A DNA stretch of 64,000 bases from Ramlibacter pinisoli (lineage in GTDB: Bacteria > Pseudomonadota > Gammaproteobacteria > Burkholderiales > Burkholderiaceae_C). Shown piece after piece: positions 26,725 to 35,563 of the stretch; the stretch's first letter is position 1, and every line of letters begins with the position of its first letter. Under the pieces are notes generated by a model. It saw nothing but the letters and a program-made list of their open reading frames with translations. It was not told the origin of the DNA and ran no database searches. A program made the position numbers and the translations under genes. The DNA is taken from assembly GCF_009758015.1 (NCBI RefSeq), contig NZ_WSEL01000009.1, positions 1,116,001-1,180,000 on the forward strand, written 5' to 3'.

Positions 26725-27704
26725 CGACTGCTGCCGACACGCCCGGAATCGTCGAATGCGGCAGGCCCGAGGAGGACGTGCGCGGCTTCCGGCGTGCGCT
26801 CGGCCATTTCGCGACGGGCGTGACCATCATCACCGCGCAGTGCGAGGGGCACCTCGCAGGCATGACGGCGAACTCGTTTTCTTCCGTTTCCCTCGATCCC
26901 CCGCTGGTGCTCTGGTCGATCGACAAGGGTTCGCACAGTCTGTCGCTGTTCGAGCAGGCGACCTGCTTTGCCGTCAACGTGCTGGCGGCGGACCAGCTGG
27001 AGCTGGCGGGCCGGTTCGCGCGCTCGGGAGCCGACAAGTTCGCCGGCGTGGGATGGCATCCCGGTCTCGGCGGCGCGCCGTGCCTGCCGGGGGCCTCGGC
27101 CACGTTCGAATGCCGCAAGCATTCGGTGATCGATGCCGGCGACCACTTCATCCTGCTCGGCAAGGTCGAGCGCTACCAGCGCGCCGACCGCGATCCGCTG
27201 CTGTTCGCGCACGGGCGCTTCGCCCTCTCGGTGGACTACCCGGTCATCGCCAGGGAGGCCGCAAGCCCTGCGACATCCACCAGCGACCAGCCCACCATGC
27301 TGGGGCTGCTATGGGACGCCTTCACGGGCATGTCGCACGGCTTCCAGGCGGAGCGCGATGCGCTCGGCCTCTCGGTGAGCCAGGGCCGGGTGTTGTCGCT
27401 GATCGAGCGCTACCCCGGCGCCGGACCCGAGCTGGTGGCACGCAAGGCCTACGTCAGTCCGCAAGGCCTCGAGGACGCGGTGCAGGCGCTGGTGGCCGCG
27501 GGCTTCCTCACGGTCAACCGGAACGGCTGCTGGAATCTCACGGTCAGCGGACGCGAGCACGTCGCCTTGCGTCGCAAGCGTGCCGCCGCCACCGAGGCAT
27601 CCCAGCTCAAGGCCTTCAGCGCCGCCGAACTGGAAGCGACCTGCAAGGTGCTGAGGGCGCTCGGCTCCGAGGTGCCCGTCGCCTCTAGCGGGCCAGCAAC
27701 CTGA
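26721..27704 (+). CDS. Flavin reductase with C-terminal MarR-like domain
   Basis: 327 residues. Residues ~20-175 are a flavin-reductase-like domain (RRALGHFATGVTIITAQCEG, MTANSFSSVSLDPPLVLWSI, FAVNVLAADQLELAGRFA). Residues ~190-327 form a MarR-like winged helix (GLSVSQGRVLSLIERYPGAG, LVARKAYVSPQGLEDAVQAL). The same arrangement is known in the C1 reductase of p-hydroxyphenylacetate hydroxylase, where the tail restrains activity until substrate binds. Here it would supply reduced flavin to the 22174 monooxygenase. ATGA overlap with the previous gene; its 3' end overlaps the convergent amidohydrolase gene by 20 bases. Confidence 0.88.
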   Translation: MTTAADTPGIVECGRPEEDVRGFRRALGHFATGVTIITAQCEGHLAGMTANSFSSVSLDPPLVLWSIDKGSHSLSLFEQATCFAVNVLAADQLELAGRFARSGADKFAGVGWHPGLGGAPCLPGASATFECRKHSVIDAGDHFILLGKVERYQRADRDPLLFAHGRFALSVDYPVIAREAASPATSTSDQPTMLGLLWDAFTGMSHGFQAERDALGLSVSQGRVLSLIERYPGAGPELVARKAYVSPQGLEDAVQALVAAGFLTVNRNGCWNLTVSGREHVALRRKRAAATEASQLKAFSAAELEATCKVLRALGSEVPVASSGPAT

Positions 27705-28776
27705 GGTCGTAGAAGCGGTCGGCGGTGCGGGCGAACAGGTCCGTCTTCTCGTCCTCGCCGGCTCCGGCCACCATGCGCTTGAAAGCGTTCCAGATCACGC
27801 CGTAGCTGCAGGTCGCGCGGTCCGGCGGGAAATTGCTTTCGAACATGCAGCGGCGACTGCCGAAGGCTTCGATGCAGGTCTCGACGTACGGCTTCCAGGC
27901 CTCGACGAGGTCGTGCGAGGTCGGCGGCCGGTCGCGCTCGTTGAAGCCGAAACCGCCGACGACCATGCCGAGCCCGCCAAGCTTGATCGAGACGTTCGGG
28001 CAGCCGGCGAGTTCGACGATCGCCCGCTTCCATGCAGGGAACAGTTCTTCGCGGCGCCCGGCATAGCGCCCGATGCCCAGGGGTGTCCCCGCGTGGTCGA
28101 GGACGATGGGCGTGCCGGGGAATGCCCGCGCCAGGTCGGTGAGTTCGGCGATCTGGGTTTGGTAGAGCCAGGCGTCGAAGCGCAGGCCCAAGGGAGCCAG
28201 CAGCGCGAATCCTTCGCGAAACGTCTTGTCCGCCAGCAGCCCGGGCGGCCGGTCGGCATGGGGCGGCGCGAGCACGGGGTCGCTGTCCCAGGCGGAGATC
28301 TGGCGAACGCCCTTGAAGCGCGAACCGCCGGCCAGCACCAGGGCCTCCAGCACGGGCCGGGCGCGCGCGCCCAGGTGCAGCGATCCGAAGCCGACGATCC
28401 CGGCGCAGAACCGTGTCGCTCCATAGGCGCCGCTCGCACCCAGCGCCGCGACACCGTTGGCGAACTCGACTTCCCCGACGGAACGCAGTTCGACCGGCCC
28501 GTCGGACCGGTACATGGAGCGGCAGTCGACATAGACCGTGCCGACCACGTTGTGCCGCGCCGCCTTCACGTCGCCGAGCATGTCCTCGAACATGTAGCGC
28601 GGCCGCGGCGAATCCCAGATGTGGTGGTGCGCGTCGATGATGGGTAGTTGCGGCTCGAGCGCTTCTTCCTCATGCAGCGCCAGCCAGTCGTTGCGGTAGG
28701 CGGCGTAGGAGCCACTGGTGACGACGCCTCCCGGCGAGACGCGCGCTCCGCGCAACTCAGGGCGTTCCTGCTGCAT
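27685..28776 (-). CDS. Amidohydrolase-family metal-dependent hydrolase (COG3618 type)
   Basis: 363 residues. Metal motif DAHHHIWDSP near residue 50, then FKGVRQISAWDSDPVLAPPH, PGTPIVLDHAGTPLGIGRYA and the C-terminal RRCMFESNFPPDRATCSYGV. This branch holds lactonases and 2-pyrone-4,6-dicarboxylate-type hydrolases. An N-terminal extension of ~45 residues precedes the domain. Last gene of the Bug/aldolase/amidohydrolase operon; it begins 12 bases after the aldolase stop. Confidence 0.87.
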   Translation of the reverse strand: MQQERPELRGARVSPGGVVTSGSYAAYRNDWLALHEEEALEPQLPIIDAHHHIWDSPRPRYMFEDMLGDVKAARHNVVGTVYVDCRSMYRSDGPVELRSVGEVEFANGVAALGASGAYGATRFCAGIVGFGSLHLGARARPVLEALVLAGGSRFKGVRQISAWDSDPVLAPPHADRPPGLLADKTFREGFALLAPLGLRFDAWLYQTQIAELTDLARAFPGTPIVLDHAGTPLGIGRYAGRREELFPAWKRAIVELAGCPNVSIKLGGLGMVVGGFGFNERDRPPTSHDLVEAWKPYVETCIEAFGSRRCMFESNFPPDRATCSYGVIWNAFKRMVAGAGEDEKTDLFARTADRFYDLRLLAR

Positions 28777-28788
28777 CGCTCGCGCGCG

Positions 28789-29478
28789 TCACTTGCCGGC
28801 GCGGGACACCGCGTCGAGGTAGGCCTTGGCTCCCGGTTCGATCAGGCCCTTGGTGCCGACGAAGACCAGGCGTGCGCCCTGCGCCACGACCTCGGAGACA
28901 TTGTCGAAGTCGCCGCCGGCGCCGGCGTGCCGGCCCGCCGCGCGAATGCGTGCGATCGAGCGGCGGACCGTGGTCACCACTTCGGGATGCCGCTTGTCGC
29001 CGCCGAGGCCCATGCTCTTGGACAGGTCGACCCGCGCGATGAAGAACACGTCGATGCCCTCCACCGCGAGGATGTCGTCCAGGTTGGCGACCGCCGTCGC
29101 CGACTCGAGCATGACGATGATCGCAATGTCCTGCCAGCGGTCCGGCAATGCGTAGCGGACCACGTCGACGATGCGCCGCGCCGTTGCGGCGTCGTCCACG
29201 TGCGGCACCATGATGCCGGCCACCTTGCAATCGAGATAGCGCGTGACGAGTGCCTCGTCGAATTTCTCCGGACGCACGATCGCGGCAATGCCCGACGCCC
29301 GCGCCGCTCGGGCCAGCTCCTCGATCCGCTCCACCGAAGCGGAGGTGTGTTCGCAGTCGAGCATGACCGCATCGAAGCCGAGGGTGGCCAGGTGCTCGAC
29401 CAGGGTGGGCGAATTGAAGGTGAGGTTGACCATGACGGCGGTGCCGCCGCCAGCAAGGACCTTCTTCAGGCTGGACAA
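28789..29478 (-). CDS. HpcH/HpaI-family aldolase
   Basis: 229 residues, TIM-barrel class II aldolase. Motifs: LGFDAVMLDCEHTSASVERI, GIMVPHVDDAATARRIVDVV and the metal-binding region VMLESATAVANLDDILAVEG with DVFFIARVDLSKSMGL. These enzymes cleave 2-keto-3-deoxy or 4-hydroxy-2-oxo acids to pyruvate and an aldehyde. The TTG start (29476-29478) is the only family-length choice and has GGAG about 8 bases upstream; it lies 4 bases after the Bug stop. Confidence 0.85.
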   Translation of the reverse strand: MSSLKKVLAGGGTAVMVNLTFNSPTLVEHLATLGFDAVMLDCEHTSASVERIEELARAARASGIAAIVRPEKFDEALVTRYLDCKVAGIMVPHVDDAATARRIVDVVRYALPDRWQDIAIIVMLESATAVANLDDILAVEGIDVFFIARVDLSKSMGLGGDKRHPEVVTTVRRSIARIRAAGRHAGAGGDFDNVSEVVAQGARLVFVGTKGLIEPGAKAYLDAVSRAGK

Positions 29479-29482
29479 GCGC

Positions 29483-30460
29483 TCACTCCGCCACCTTGAT
29501 GCCGGCGCCCTTGATGACCTTCTCGTAGCGGGCGCTGTCGGCCCTCATGATGGCCGCAAACTGCTCGGGGCTGGAGACGAACGGTTCCGCCCCCTGGGCG
29601 GCGATCTTGTCGGCCATGTCGGGCGTGACCAGGATCTTCGCGATGTCCGAGGACAGCCTGTTCACGATGTCCTTGGGCGTTCCGGCGGGCGCGAGCAACG
29701 CATACCAGAACCGCATGTCGAAGCCCGGCAGGCCTGCTTCCGAGAACGTCGGCACGTTCGGCAATGCAGGGCCGCGGGTGTTGCCGGAGATGGCGATCGC
29801 CTTGAGCTTGCCGGCATTGATGTGGGGAATCACCGTCAGCGGGGACGTCCAGCCGATGTCCACGTGGCCGCCGAGCAGGTCGGTCACGGCCGGTCCCGAG
29901 CCCTTGTAAGGGATGTGCGTCAGCTTCACACCCGTCAGGGAGCTGAACAGTTCGGCGGCGAGATGGGTCGGTCCGCCTGCGCTGGAGGTGGCGTACGTGA
30001 GCGGCTTCGTCTTGGCCAGCGCGACCAGTTCCTTGACGTTGGTGGCCGGCACCTTGGGACTGGCGACCAGGATCAGTTCGCTGCTCGCAATGGTTGCGAC
30101 CGGCGCGAAGTCCTTGAACGTGTCGTACGGAAGGTTGTGGATCAACAGGCCGTTGAGGACGTGGGTGGTCGAAACCAGCAGGAGGGTGTAGCCATCCGGC
30201 GGGGACTTCACCAGCATCTCGGATCCGATGACCGTGTTCGCACCCGGGCGAGGCTCCACGAGCACGGGCTGCCCCAGGCTCTCGGACAGCTTCACGCCGA
30301 CAATGCGCGCCATGGCGTCCACGCTGCTTCCCGTGGCGTAAGGCGTGATGATGCGCAGCGGCTTGTTCGGGAACCCCTGCTGGGCGCCGGCACTGCCGGC
30401 ACCTAGCAGCACCGCAGCGGCCATCAGCGCCGGTGCCATAGCGATCAGGCGTCTCCTCAT
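29483..30460 (-). CDS. Bug/TctC-family solute receptor
   Basis: 325 residues from the ATG at 30460, which has GAGGAG upstream and opens straight into the signal peptide (LIAMAPALMAAAVLLGAGSA, cut near AQQ). Mature start GFPNKPLRIITPYATGSSVD; ALPNVPTFSEAGLPGFDMRF later. First gene of an operon with an HpaI aldolase and an amidohydrolase, suggesting uptake of a lactone or hydroxy-acid. A longer start (11 residues more) has no Shine-Dalgarno. Confidence 0.9.
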   Translation of the reverse strand: MRRRLIAMAPALMAAAVLLGAGSAGAQQGFPNKPLRIITPYATGSSVDAMARIVGVKLSESLGQPVLVEPRPGANTVIGSEMLVKSPPDGYTLLLVSTTHVLNGLLIHNLPYDTFKDFAPVATIASSELILVASPKVPATNVKELVALAKTKPLTYATSSAGGPTHLAAELFSSLTGVKLTHIPYKGSGPAVTDLLGGHVDIGWTSPLTVIPHINAGKLKAIAISGNTRGPALPNVPTFSEAGLPGFDMRFWYALLAPAGTPKDIVNRLSSDIAKILVTPDMADKIAAQGAEPFVSSPEQFAAIMRADSARYEKVIKGAGIKVAE

Positions 30461-30656
30461 GCGATCTCCTCGAGACAGATGTGGCACGTCCACAGCACTA
30501 CCAACGCCCGCGCCGACGCTCGATTCTAGCCCTACGGGGCGGTCATCGTGTCAGCTTTTACATTGATCCATGTTCAACCTGCTCACGCCCTGTGGGGCGC
30601 AGGTCGTCCCGGTTCGACCGGACGATCCCCTACGCCCGCCGGTCGGGCTCACCCTG

Positions 30657-31394
30657 CTATCGCAATGTCGCGAAGCCGTACCAGATCCCCACGCTGATGA
30701 GCGTGATGGCCACGGCCATCGTCAAAGCATGCCGTGACAGTTGGCGCGACGCATGGCTGCCGGCAAAGGTGCCTGCAAGCACGAGCGCGGCGAGCGTCAT
30801 GGCCAGCGCAAAGTCGATGCGCCCCGCCACCGCATGCACGACGGTTGCCGAAATCGAGATCGGCACCTGCACCGCGAGCCCCAGCGCGATTGCCAGCCGC
30901 ACTGGGACATGCAAGACCAGCAGCAGCGGCACCAGCATCGCGGGGCCGCCGGTACCGGAGATGGCCGAGCCATAACCGACCAGAAGACCAAGGCCACCGA
31001 GCTGGCCGGGTGCTAGCTGGCGTTCGCTTGCGGTCAAGCTTGGCGTCCTCAGGGCCTGCAGCCCGGAGCCAAGAGAGAGCAGTGCAATGAAGGTCCGGAT
31101 CGGACCAGGCCCCAGCCACTGCACCGTGGCCGCACCTGCCACCGCACCTGCGGACGCTGCGAGACAGAGCGGCAGCGCCGACCGGCGCGCCGCATCGTCG
31201 AGGTGGCGCAAGTGCTGGACGGCTGCGAGCACACCGCCGAGCAGGAAGGCAAACATCGAGGCGGCAACCGCGCGATCGACCGGTACCTGCGCGAACTCGG
31301 TGAGGGCCGGCACCAGCAGCACGCCACCGATGCCTGTCAGGCCGATCAGCGTGCCGGCCACACCCGCAGCCGCAGCGACGGCAAGGCTCACCAT
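30657..31394 (-). CDS. TauE/SafE-family membrane permease
   Basis: 245 residues, about eight hydrophobic helices in two repeats. Each repeat opens with the family's GxxxGLxG-type stretch (LIGLTGIGGVLLVPALTEFA and GYGSAISGTGGPAMLVPLLL). The family moves sulfite, sulfoacetate, sulfolactate and other organic anions. Starts 8 bases after the enoyl-CoA hydratase stop, last in the Bug/CaiB/ECH operon, so it may carry that pathway's acid or a by-product. Confidence 0.86.
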   Translation of the reverse strand: MVSLAVAAAAGVAGTLIGLTGIGGVLLVPALTEFAQVPVDRAVAASMFAFLLGGVLAAVQHLRHLDDAARRSALPLCLAASAGAVAGAATVQWLGPGPIRTFIALLSLGSGLQALRTPSLTASERQLAPGQLGGLGLLVGYGSAISGTGGPAMLVPLLLVLHVPVRLAIALGLAVQVPISISATVVHAVAGRIDFALAMTLAALVLAGTFAGSHASRQLSRHALTMAVAITLISVGIWYGFATLR

Positions 31395-31402
31395 CGGCGG
31401 CG

Positions 31403-32221
31403 CTAGGTTCCCCCGAGGGGGCGCACCGCTTCCTGTAGCCGGGCGCGCGTGTCCGATGACGCTTGGTAGGGGTCCGCACGTTCGGCATTCAGGCGAAGCA
31501 ACTGGTTGAGCTGCCCGCCTTGCGTCATGCCGTCACCCAGTGGCACGTCTTCCACGGAGAGCATCAATGACTTCGTGCGTCGCACGGCCCAGGCCGCACG
31601 CTCGTTGAGCACTTCCGCGAACGCCTTGACCGCCTGATCCAGCGCGCCCGGCTCGGCAAGCCGGTTGACGAGACCGAAGCGATCCCAGTCCTCTGCCGAA
31701 TAGACATCGCCGGTCATCGCGATCTCCAGCGCGCGTCGCCGACCCAGCTGGCGCATCAGCAGCACCGAGTTGAGCGCCGCCGGAAAGCCGTAGGTGATCT
31801 CCACGTTGGCAAACCGCGCATCGCGCTCGGCCACCAGGAAATCGCAGGCCAGTGCCATCGCCTGCCCGCCCCCGAAGGCGAAGCCGTGCACCGCGGCGAT
31901 CGTCGGCTTGGGCGAGTTGATCAGGCGCCGCAGGGTGTCGGTGAACGACTCGACGCTGCGCTCCAGCGACGCATCGTCCAGCCGCAGGCGTTCGGAGTCG
32001 GCCGTGCCGACGTCCTTGCGGTCGCGCCCGGAGGTGAAACAGGCGCCGGCGCCACCGACCACGATCGTGCGCACCGCGTCGTCGGCGATGGCGCGGTCGA
32101 GTTGCACGTTGAACTCGGCGAGCATCGCGTCGCTCATCGCATTGCGCTTGCCCGGCCGGTTGAGCGTGAGCCTGGCCGTCGCGCCTTCGCGCGTGGCTAG
32201 GACGAGTGGGTCGACGGTCAT
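31403..32221 (-). CDS. Enoyl-CoA hydratase/isomerase family protein
   Basis: 272 residues, crotonase fold: LTLNRPGKRNAMSDAMLAEF, oxyanion part GACFTSGRDRKDVG, TIAAVHGFAFGGGQAMALAC and VEITYGFPAALNSVLLMRQL. Its ATG overlaps the stop of the CoA-transferase upstream (ATGA), so translation is coupled and it probably acts on the acyl-CoA that enzyme forms. Confidence 0.9.
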   Translation of the reverse strand: MTVDPLVLATREGATARLTLNRPGKRNAMSDAMLAEFNVQLDRAIADDAVRTIVVGGAGACFTSGRDRKDVGTADSERLRLDDASLERSVESFTDTLRRLINSPKPTIAAVHGFAFGGGQAMALACDFLVAERDARFANVEITYGFPAALNSVLLMRQLGRRRALEIAMTGDVYSAEDWDRFGLVNRLAEPGALDQAVKAFAEVLNERAAWAVRRTKSLMLSVEDVPLGDGMTQGGQLNQLLRLNAERADPYQASSDTRARLQEAVRPLGGT

Positions 32222-33504
32222 GCCGTCTTCCTTTCCCCTGCAGGCCAGGGATGCCTGATGGCGCCTCGGGCCAGCGCCGACTCCAGAGTTCGGGCATCCA
32301 TGCCCGCTCCACGCAGCACTTCGAGCGTGTGTTCACCGCGCAGCGGCGGCGCGGTCAGCGGTGGCAGCAAGGTCAGCGACGAGTCGAAACCTGCGCCCGG
32401 GACGCACACCTTGCGCCCGTCGGCATTCGCAAGTTCCACTTCAGGCCAGCGCGCGCGGTCGTTCTTGACCGCCTCATAAGCTGCGGCGGGCGACAGCGCC
32501 TCGGCCGCCGGAACCTCATGGACGCGGAAGAACGCTTCCCACTGGACGGCCTCGCGCCGCGCCAGCACGGGTGCGAGCCAGGCATGCACGTCTTCGACCG
32601 CGCGATCGCGCAAGAGATGGGCCAGGCGCTCGACCTCGGGCGCCTCGACGCCGTCGGCCCGCATGGCGCGCAGGAAGGCACTGTTCTGCGCCTCGCTGTT
32701 GCAGACGATCGCCAGGTACCCCTTGGCCGTCTCGAAGGTGCCCGACAACGGGTTGCCGGAGAATGCCGTGGAACGCGTCGCCTTGCGCGCGATGCCGCTC
32801 ACCGCATGGCTGGCGAAGGTCTGGGCGCTCAGCGTGAGCGCCACCTCGTGCATTGCCACGTCGAGCCATTCGCCGCGCCGGCGTACCTGGCCGTCGAGCC
32901 GGTCTCGCGCTCGACGATGCAGCGCCGCAATGATGCCGAGCGCGGCCTGCGTGCCAGTGGCGTAGTCGATGATCGGCAGTCCGATGCGCTGCGGCCGGCC
33001 CTGCGCATCGGCATTGGCCGCCATCAGCCCGCTTGCCGCCTGGATCACGTGGTCATAGGCGCGCCGGCCGGCGCGCTCGCCGGTCTGCCCATAGCCGGTG
33101 ATGGAGCAGACGATCAGCTCCGGGTGCCGCTCGACCAGCTCCTGCGGATCGAAGCCCAGGCTGGCCAGCTTGCCGGGACGGAAGTTCTCCACCAGCACAT
33201 CGGCGGAAGCAATCAGCCGACCCAGCGCGGCCCGCACCTCGGGATCGCGGGCATCGACGGCGATGGACTTCTTGCCCGCGGCCTGCATCACGAAACCCTC
33301 GCCCAGTTCGAACGCCGCGAGCTTGGGATCCTGGACGGTGCTGCGGATGATGTCGCATTCGTCGTGCCGTTCGATCCGGATCACCTCGGCCCCGAGGACG
33401 GCGAGGATGTAGGTCGCATAGGGCCCCGCCAGGATATGGGTCCAGTCGACGATGCGCACGCCGGCCAGCGGCGGCCGGGCAGCCGCTTGGATGTCTTGGT
33501 TCAT
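32218..33504 (-). CDS. CaiB/BaiF class III CoA-transferase
   Basis: 428 residues. GVRIVDWTHILAGPYATYIL at the N-terminus, VLGAEVIRIERHDECDIIRS, NFRPGKLASLGFDPQELVER, and the catalytic-Asp region RRAYDHVIQAASGLMAANAD. Follows the Bug gene by 6 bases and overlaps the enoyl-CoA hydratase. The C-terminal ~110 residues are longer than in the 158-1348 homologue. Substrate unknown. Confidence 0.9.
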   Translation of the reverse strand: MNQDIQAAARPPLAGVRIVDWTHILAGPYATYILAVLGAEVIRIERHDECDIIRSTVQDPKLAAFELGEGFVMQAAGKKSIAVDARDPEVRAALGRLIASADVLVENFRPGKLASLGFDPQELVERHPELIVCSITGYGQTGERAGRRAYDHVIQAASGLMAANADAQGRPQRIGLPIIDYATGTQAALGIIAALHRRARDRLDGQVRRRGEWLDVAMHEVALTLSAQTFASHAVSGIARKATRSTAFSGNPLSGTFETAKGYLAIVCNSEAQNSAFLRAMRADGVEAPEVERLAHLLRDRAVEDVHAWLAPVLARREAVQWEAFFRVHEVPAAEALSPAAAYEAVKNDRARWPEVELANADGRKVCVPGAGFDSSLTLLPPLTAPPLRGEHTLEVLRGAGMDARTLESALARGAIRHPWPAGERKTA

Positions 33505-33510
33505 GGTCGA

Positions 33511-34479
33511 TTACGGCAGCTTGACGCCGCTGTCGCGGACGTAGCGTTCCCATTTGGCGATCTCGTCGGCGACGAATTTCTGCGCCGTGGCGCGTTCCCC
33601 GTCGACCTCCAGGCCGCTGCTCGCCTGCCGCAGCTTGATCCCCTCGGGCGAGCGAAGCATGCGCCGGGCGGCGGCATTGAGCTTCTCGATCACGGCCGGG
33701 GGCGTGCCGGCTGGAACGAAGACCACGTTCCACGACAGGAAGTCCATGTCCAGCCCCTGCTCGATCGCCGTGGGGACGCCGGGCAAGCCCGGCAGCCGCT
33801 GCTTCGCGGCGACCGCCACCGGCCGGACCCGGCCGTCCGCCACCAATGGTCCCGCCGCCCCCATGTCGGCGATCGCCAGCGTGATCTGCCGGCCCGCCAG
33901 GTCGGTGAGCGACTGGCCGTTGCCCTTGTAGCTGACGCTCACAAGGTCGACGCCGCTCTGGCGTTTGAGCAGTTCGCAAGCCACCAGCGTCACGGCATTG
34001 CCGGTGCCGCAGCTGGCCCCGCGCGGTTCGGACTTGGCGGATGCCAACGCCTTCTGCACCGTCTCGCCAGCTATGCCAGGCGCGGCAAAGATCACCGGCG
34101 GCGAGGCGAAGACCACCGCAACGGCCTCGAAATTCTCGGCCTTGTACGCGATGCGGTCGACGAACAGCGCATAGTTGGCCGCGTTGGCGGTCCCGCTACC
34201 CATCAGGACGGTGTAGCCATCGGCAGGCGCCTTGGCCGCCTGCTGCGTGCCGACCATCGCATTGGCCCCGGGCCGGTTCTCGACCACGACGGTGGCGCCA
34301 GTCTCTTCCTGGATGAACTTCGCGTACAGGCGCGAGATGATGTCGGTCGTGCTGCCAGGCCCGAAAGGCGCCACGATGGTGATCGGCTTTGCCGGCCAGG
34401 GGTCGGCGGCATGGACACCGCCAGCTGCCAGCACCAAGCCGGCCAGAAGCGCAGCGCAGGAACGGATTCGTGTCCTCAT
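33511..34479 (-). CDS. Bug/TctC-family solute receptor
   Basis: 322 residues from the ATG at 34479, preceded by GGGGGA about 7 bases away. Signal peptide RSCAALLAGLVLAAGGVHAA; mature start DPWPAKPITIVAPFGPGSTT; GLPGVPTAIEQGLDMDFLSW later. First gene of a four-gene leftward operon and divergent from a LysR gene (34582), which probably controls it. Confidence 0.9.
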   Translation of the reverse strand: MRTRIRSCAALLAGLVLAAGGVHAADPWPAKPITIVAPFGPGSTTDIISRLYAKFIQEETGATVVVENRPGANAMVGTQQAAKAPADGYTVLMGSGTANAANYALFVDRIAYKAENFEAVAVVFASPPVIFAAPGIAGETVQKALASAKSEPRGASCGTGNAVTLVACELLKRQSGVDLVSVSYKGNGQSLTDLAGRQITLAIADMGAAGPLVADGRVRPVAVAAKQRLPGLPGVPTAIEQGLDMDFLSWNVVFVPAGTPPAVIEKLNAAARRMLRSPEGIKLRQASSGLEVDGERATAQKFVADEIAKWERYVRDSGVKLP

Positions 34480-34581
34480 CGTCTGGTCCCCCAAGTGACG
34501 TTCATGGTGAGCAAGGGTAAGCACCTTCCACCCGACCTGCCATAAACTTGTGCAAGCCTGCCATCCCGGAATGGAATACCC

Positions 34582-35493
34582 ATGCGTGTGGACGACCTGC
34601 GCAACTTCGTCGCCGTGGCCGACGCCGGCTCCCTGGCGCGCGCGGCCAATGACCTGGGCGCCAGCCAGCCCACGCTGTCGAAATCACTGGCGCGGCTCGA
34701 GCGCGCATTGCGCGTGCAGCTGGTCGAGCGCCATGCGCGCGGCGTGCGCCTGACGGCCGCAGGCGCCACGTTGCTGCTGCACGCCCGCCATGTGGATGTC
34801 GACGTCCGGGACGCGCTGGCGGCGCTCCGGGACCTGCGCCAGGGCGAGTCCGGCAGCGTGCGCATCGGCATCGGGGTCGGCATTCCGCAGGCCCTGACGG
34901 CAGCGGCGTGCCAGCCGCTGATTGCCTCGGGGCGAATTTCGATCGAGATCCAGGGTGGCATGTCCGACTCCCTGTTCCAGGCCGTGCTCTCGGGCCAGGC
35001 GGACTTCGCGCTCACCGGCGTGCGCCCGCCGGAAGGGGCGCGGCTCGCATGGACGCCGCTGTTTCGCGACCCGATGGTCGCAGTGGCGCATCGCTCGCAT
35101 CCGCTGGCCGCGGCACGCAAGGTCAGCTGGTCCATGCTCGCCAAGGAGGCCTGGATCGTGCCGAATCTCGGAACCATCACCCGTGACTGGTTCGAGCAGC
35201 AGTTCCGCGACCGTGCGCTCGCGCCGCCGGCGCGCCTCGTCAGCCTGCGCGGCTACCCCACTTTCTACGAGCTTGCGGCCGACGGCTCCGCGCTGTTGCT
35301 GGTGGCGCTCTCGCTCGCGCGCGCCGGGCGGGATGCGCAGTTCGTCGAGATCAAACGTCCCCCGGACTGGCGATCCGAGCGTGTGGTCGGCCTGCTGGCG
35401 CGAGAGGGCGGCTACGCAAGCGCGGCGGCCGCGCGCGCAATGAAGGCCGTCACGACTGCGGCCCAACGGATGTTCCGCGGCACGGCGCTGTGA
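34582..35493 (+). CDS. LysR-family transcriptional regulator
   Basis: 303 residues. Winged helix MRVDDLRNFVAVADAGSLAR, LGASQPTLSKSLARLERALR; effector domain from residue ~90 (GSVRIGIGVGIPQALTAAAC). Divergent from the Bug/CoA-transferase operon with a 102-base gap; control of that operon is inferred from this layout. Confidence 0.92.
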   Translation: MRVDDLRNFVAVADAGSLARAANDLGASQPTLSKSLARLERALRVQLVERHARGVRLTAAGATLLLHARHVDVDVRDALAALRDLRQGESGSVRIGIGVGIPQALTAAACQPLIASGRISIEIQGGMSDSLFQAVLSGQADFALTGVRPPEGARLAWTPLFRDPMVAVAHRSHPLAAARKVSWSMLAKEAWIVPNLGTITRDWFEQQFRDRALAPPARLVSLRGYPTFYELAADGSALLLVALSLARAGRDAQFVEIKRPPDWRSERVVGLLAREGGYASAAAARAMKAVTTAAQRMFRGTAL

Positions 35494-35563
35494 TCCGCTG
35501 GTGAGCCCGCTTCCTGCGGCAGCGCTTGGGTGAGGACTTTCCAGTCCTGAGTCGCGTCCTGCG

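Noticed and set aside
32206..34545. Long plus-strand frame (779 codons)
   Set aside because: Antisense to the CoA-transferase and Bug genes; no motif, no ribosome-binding site.
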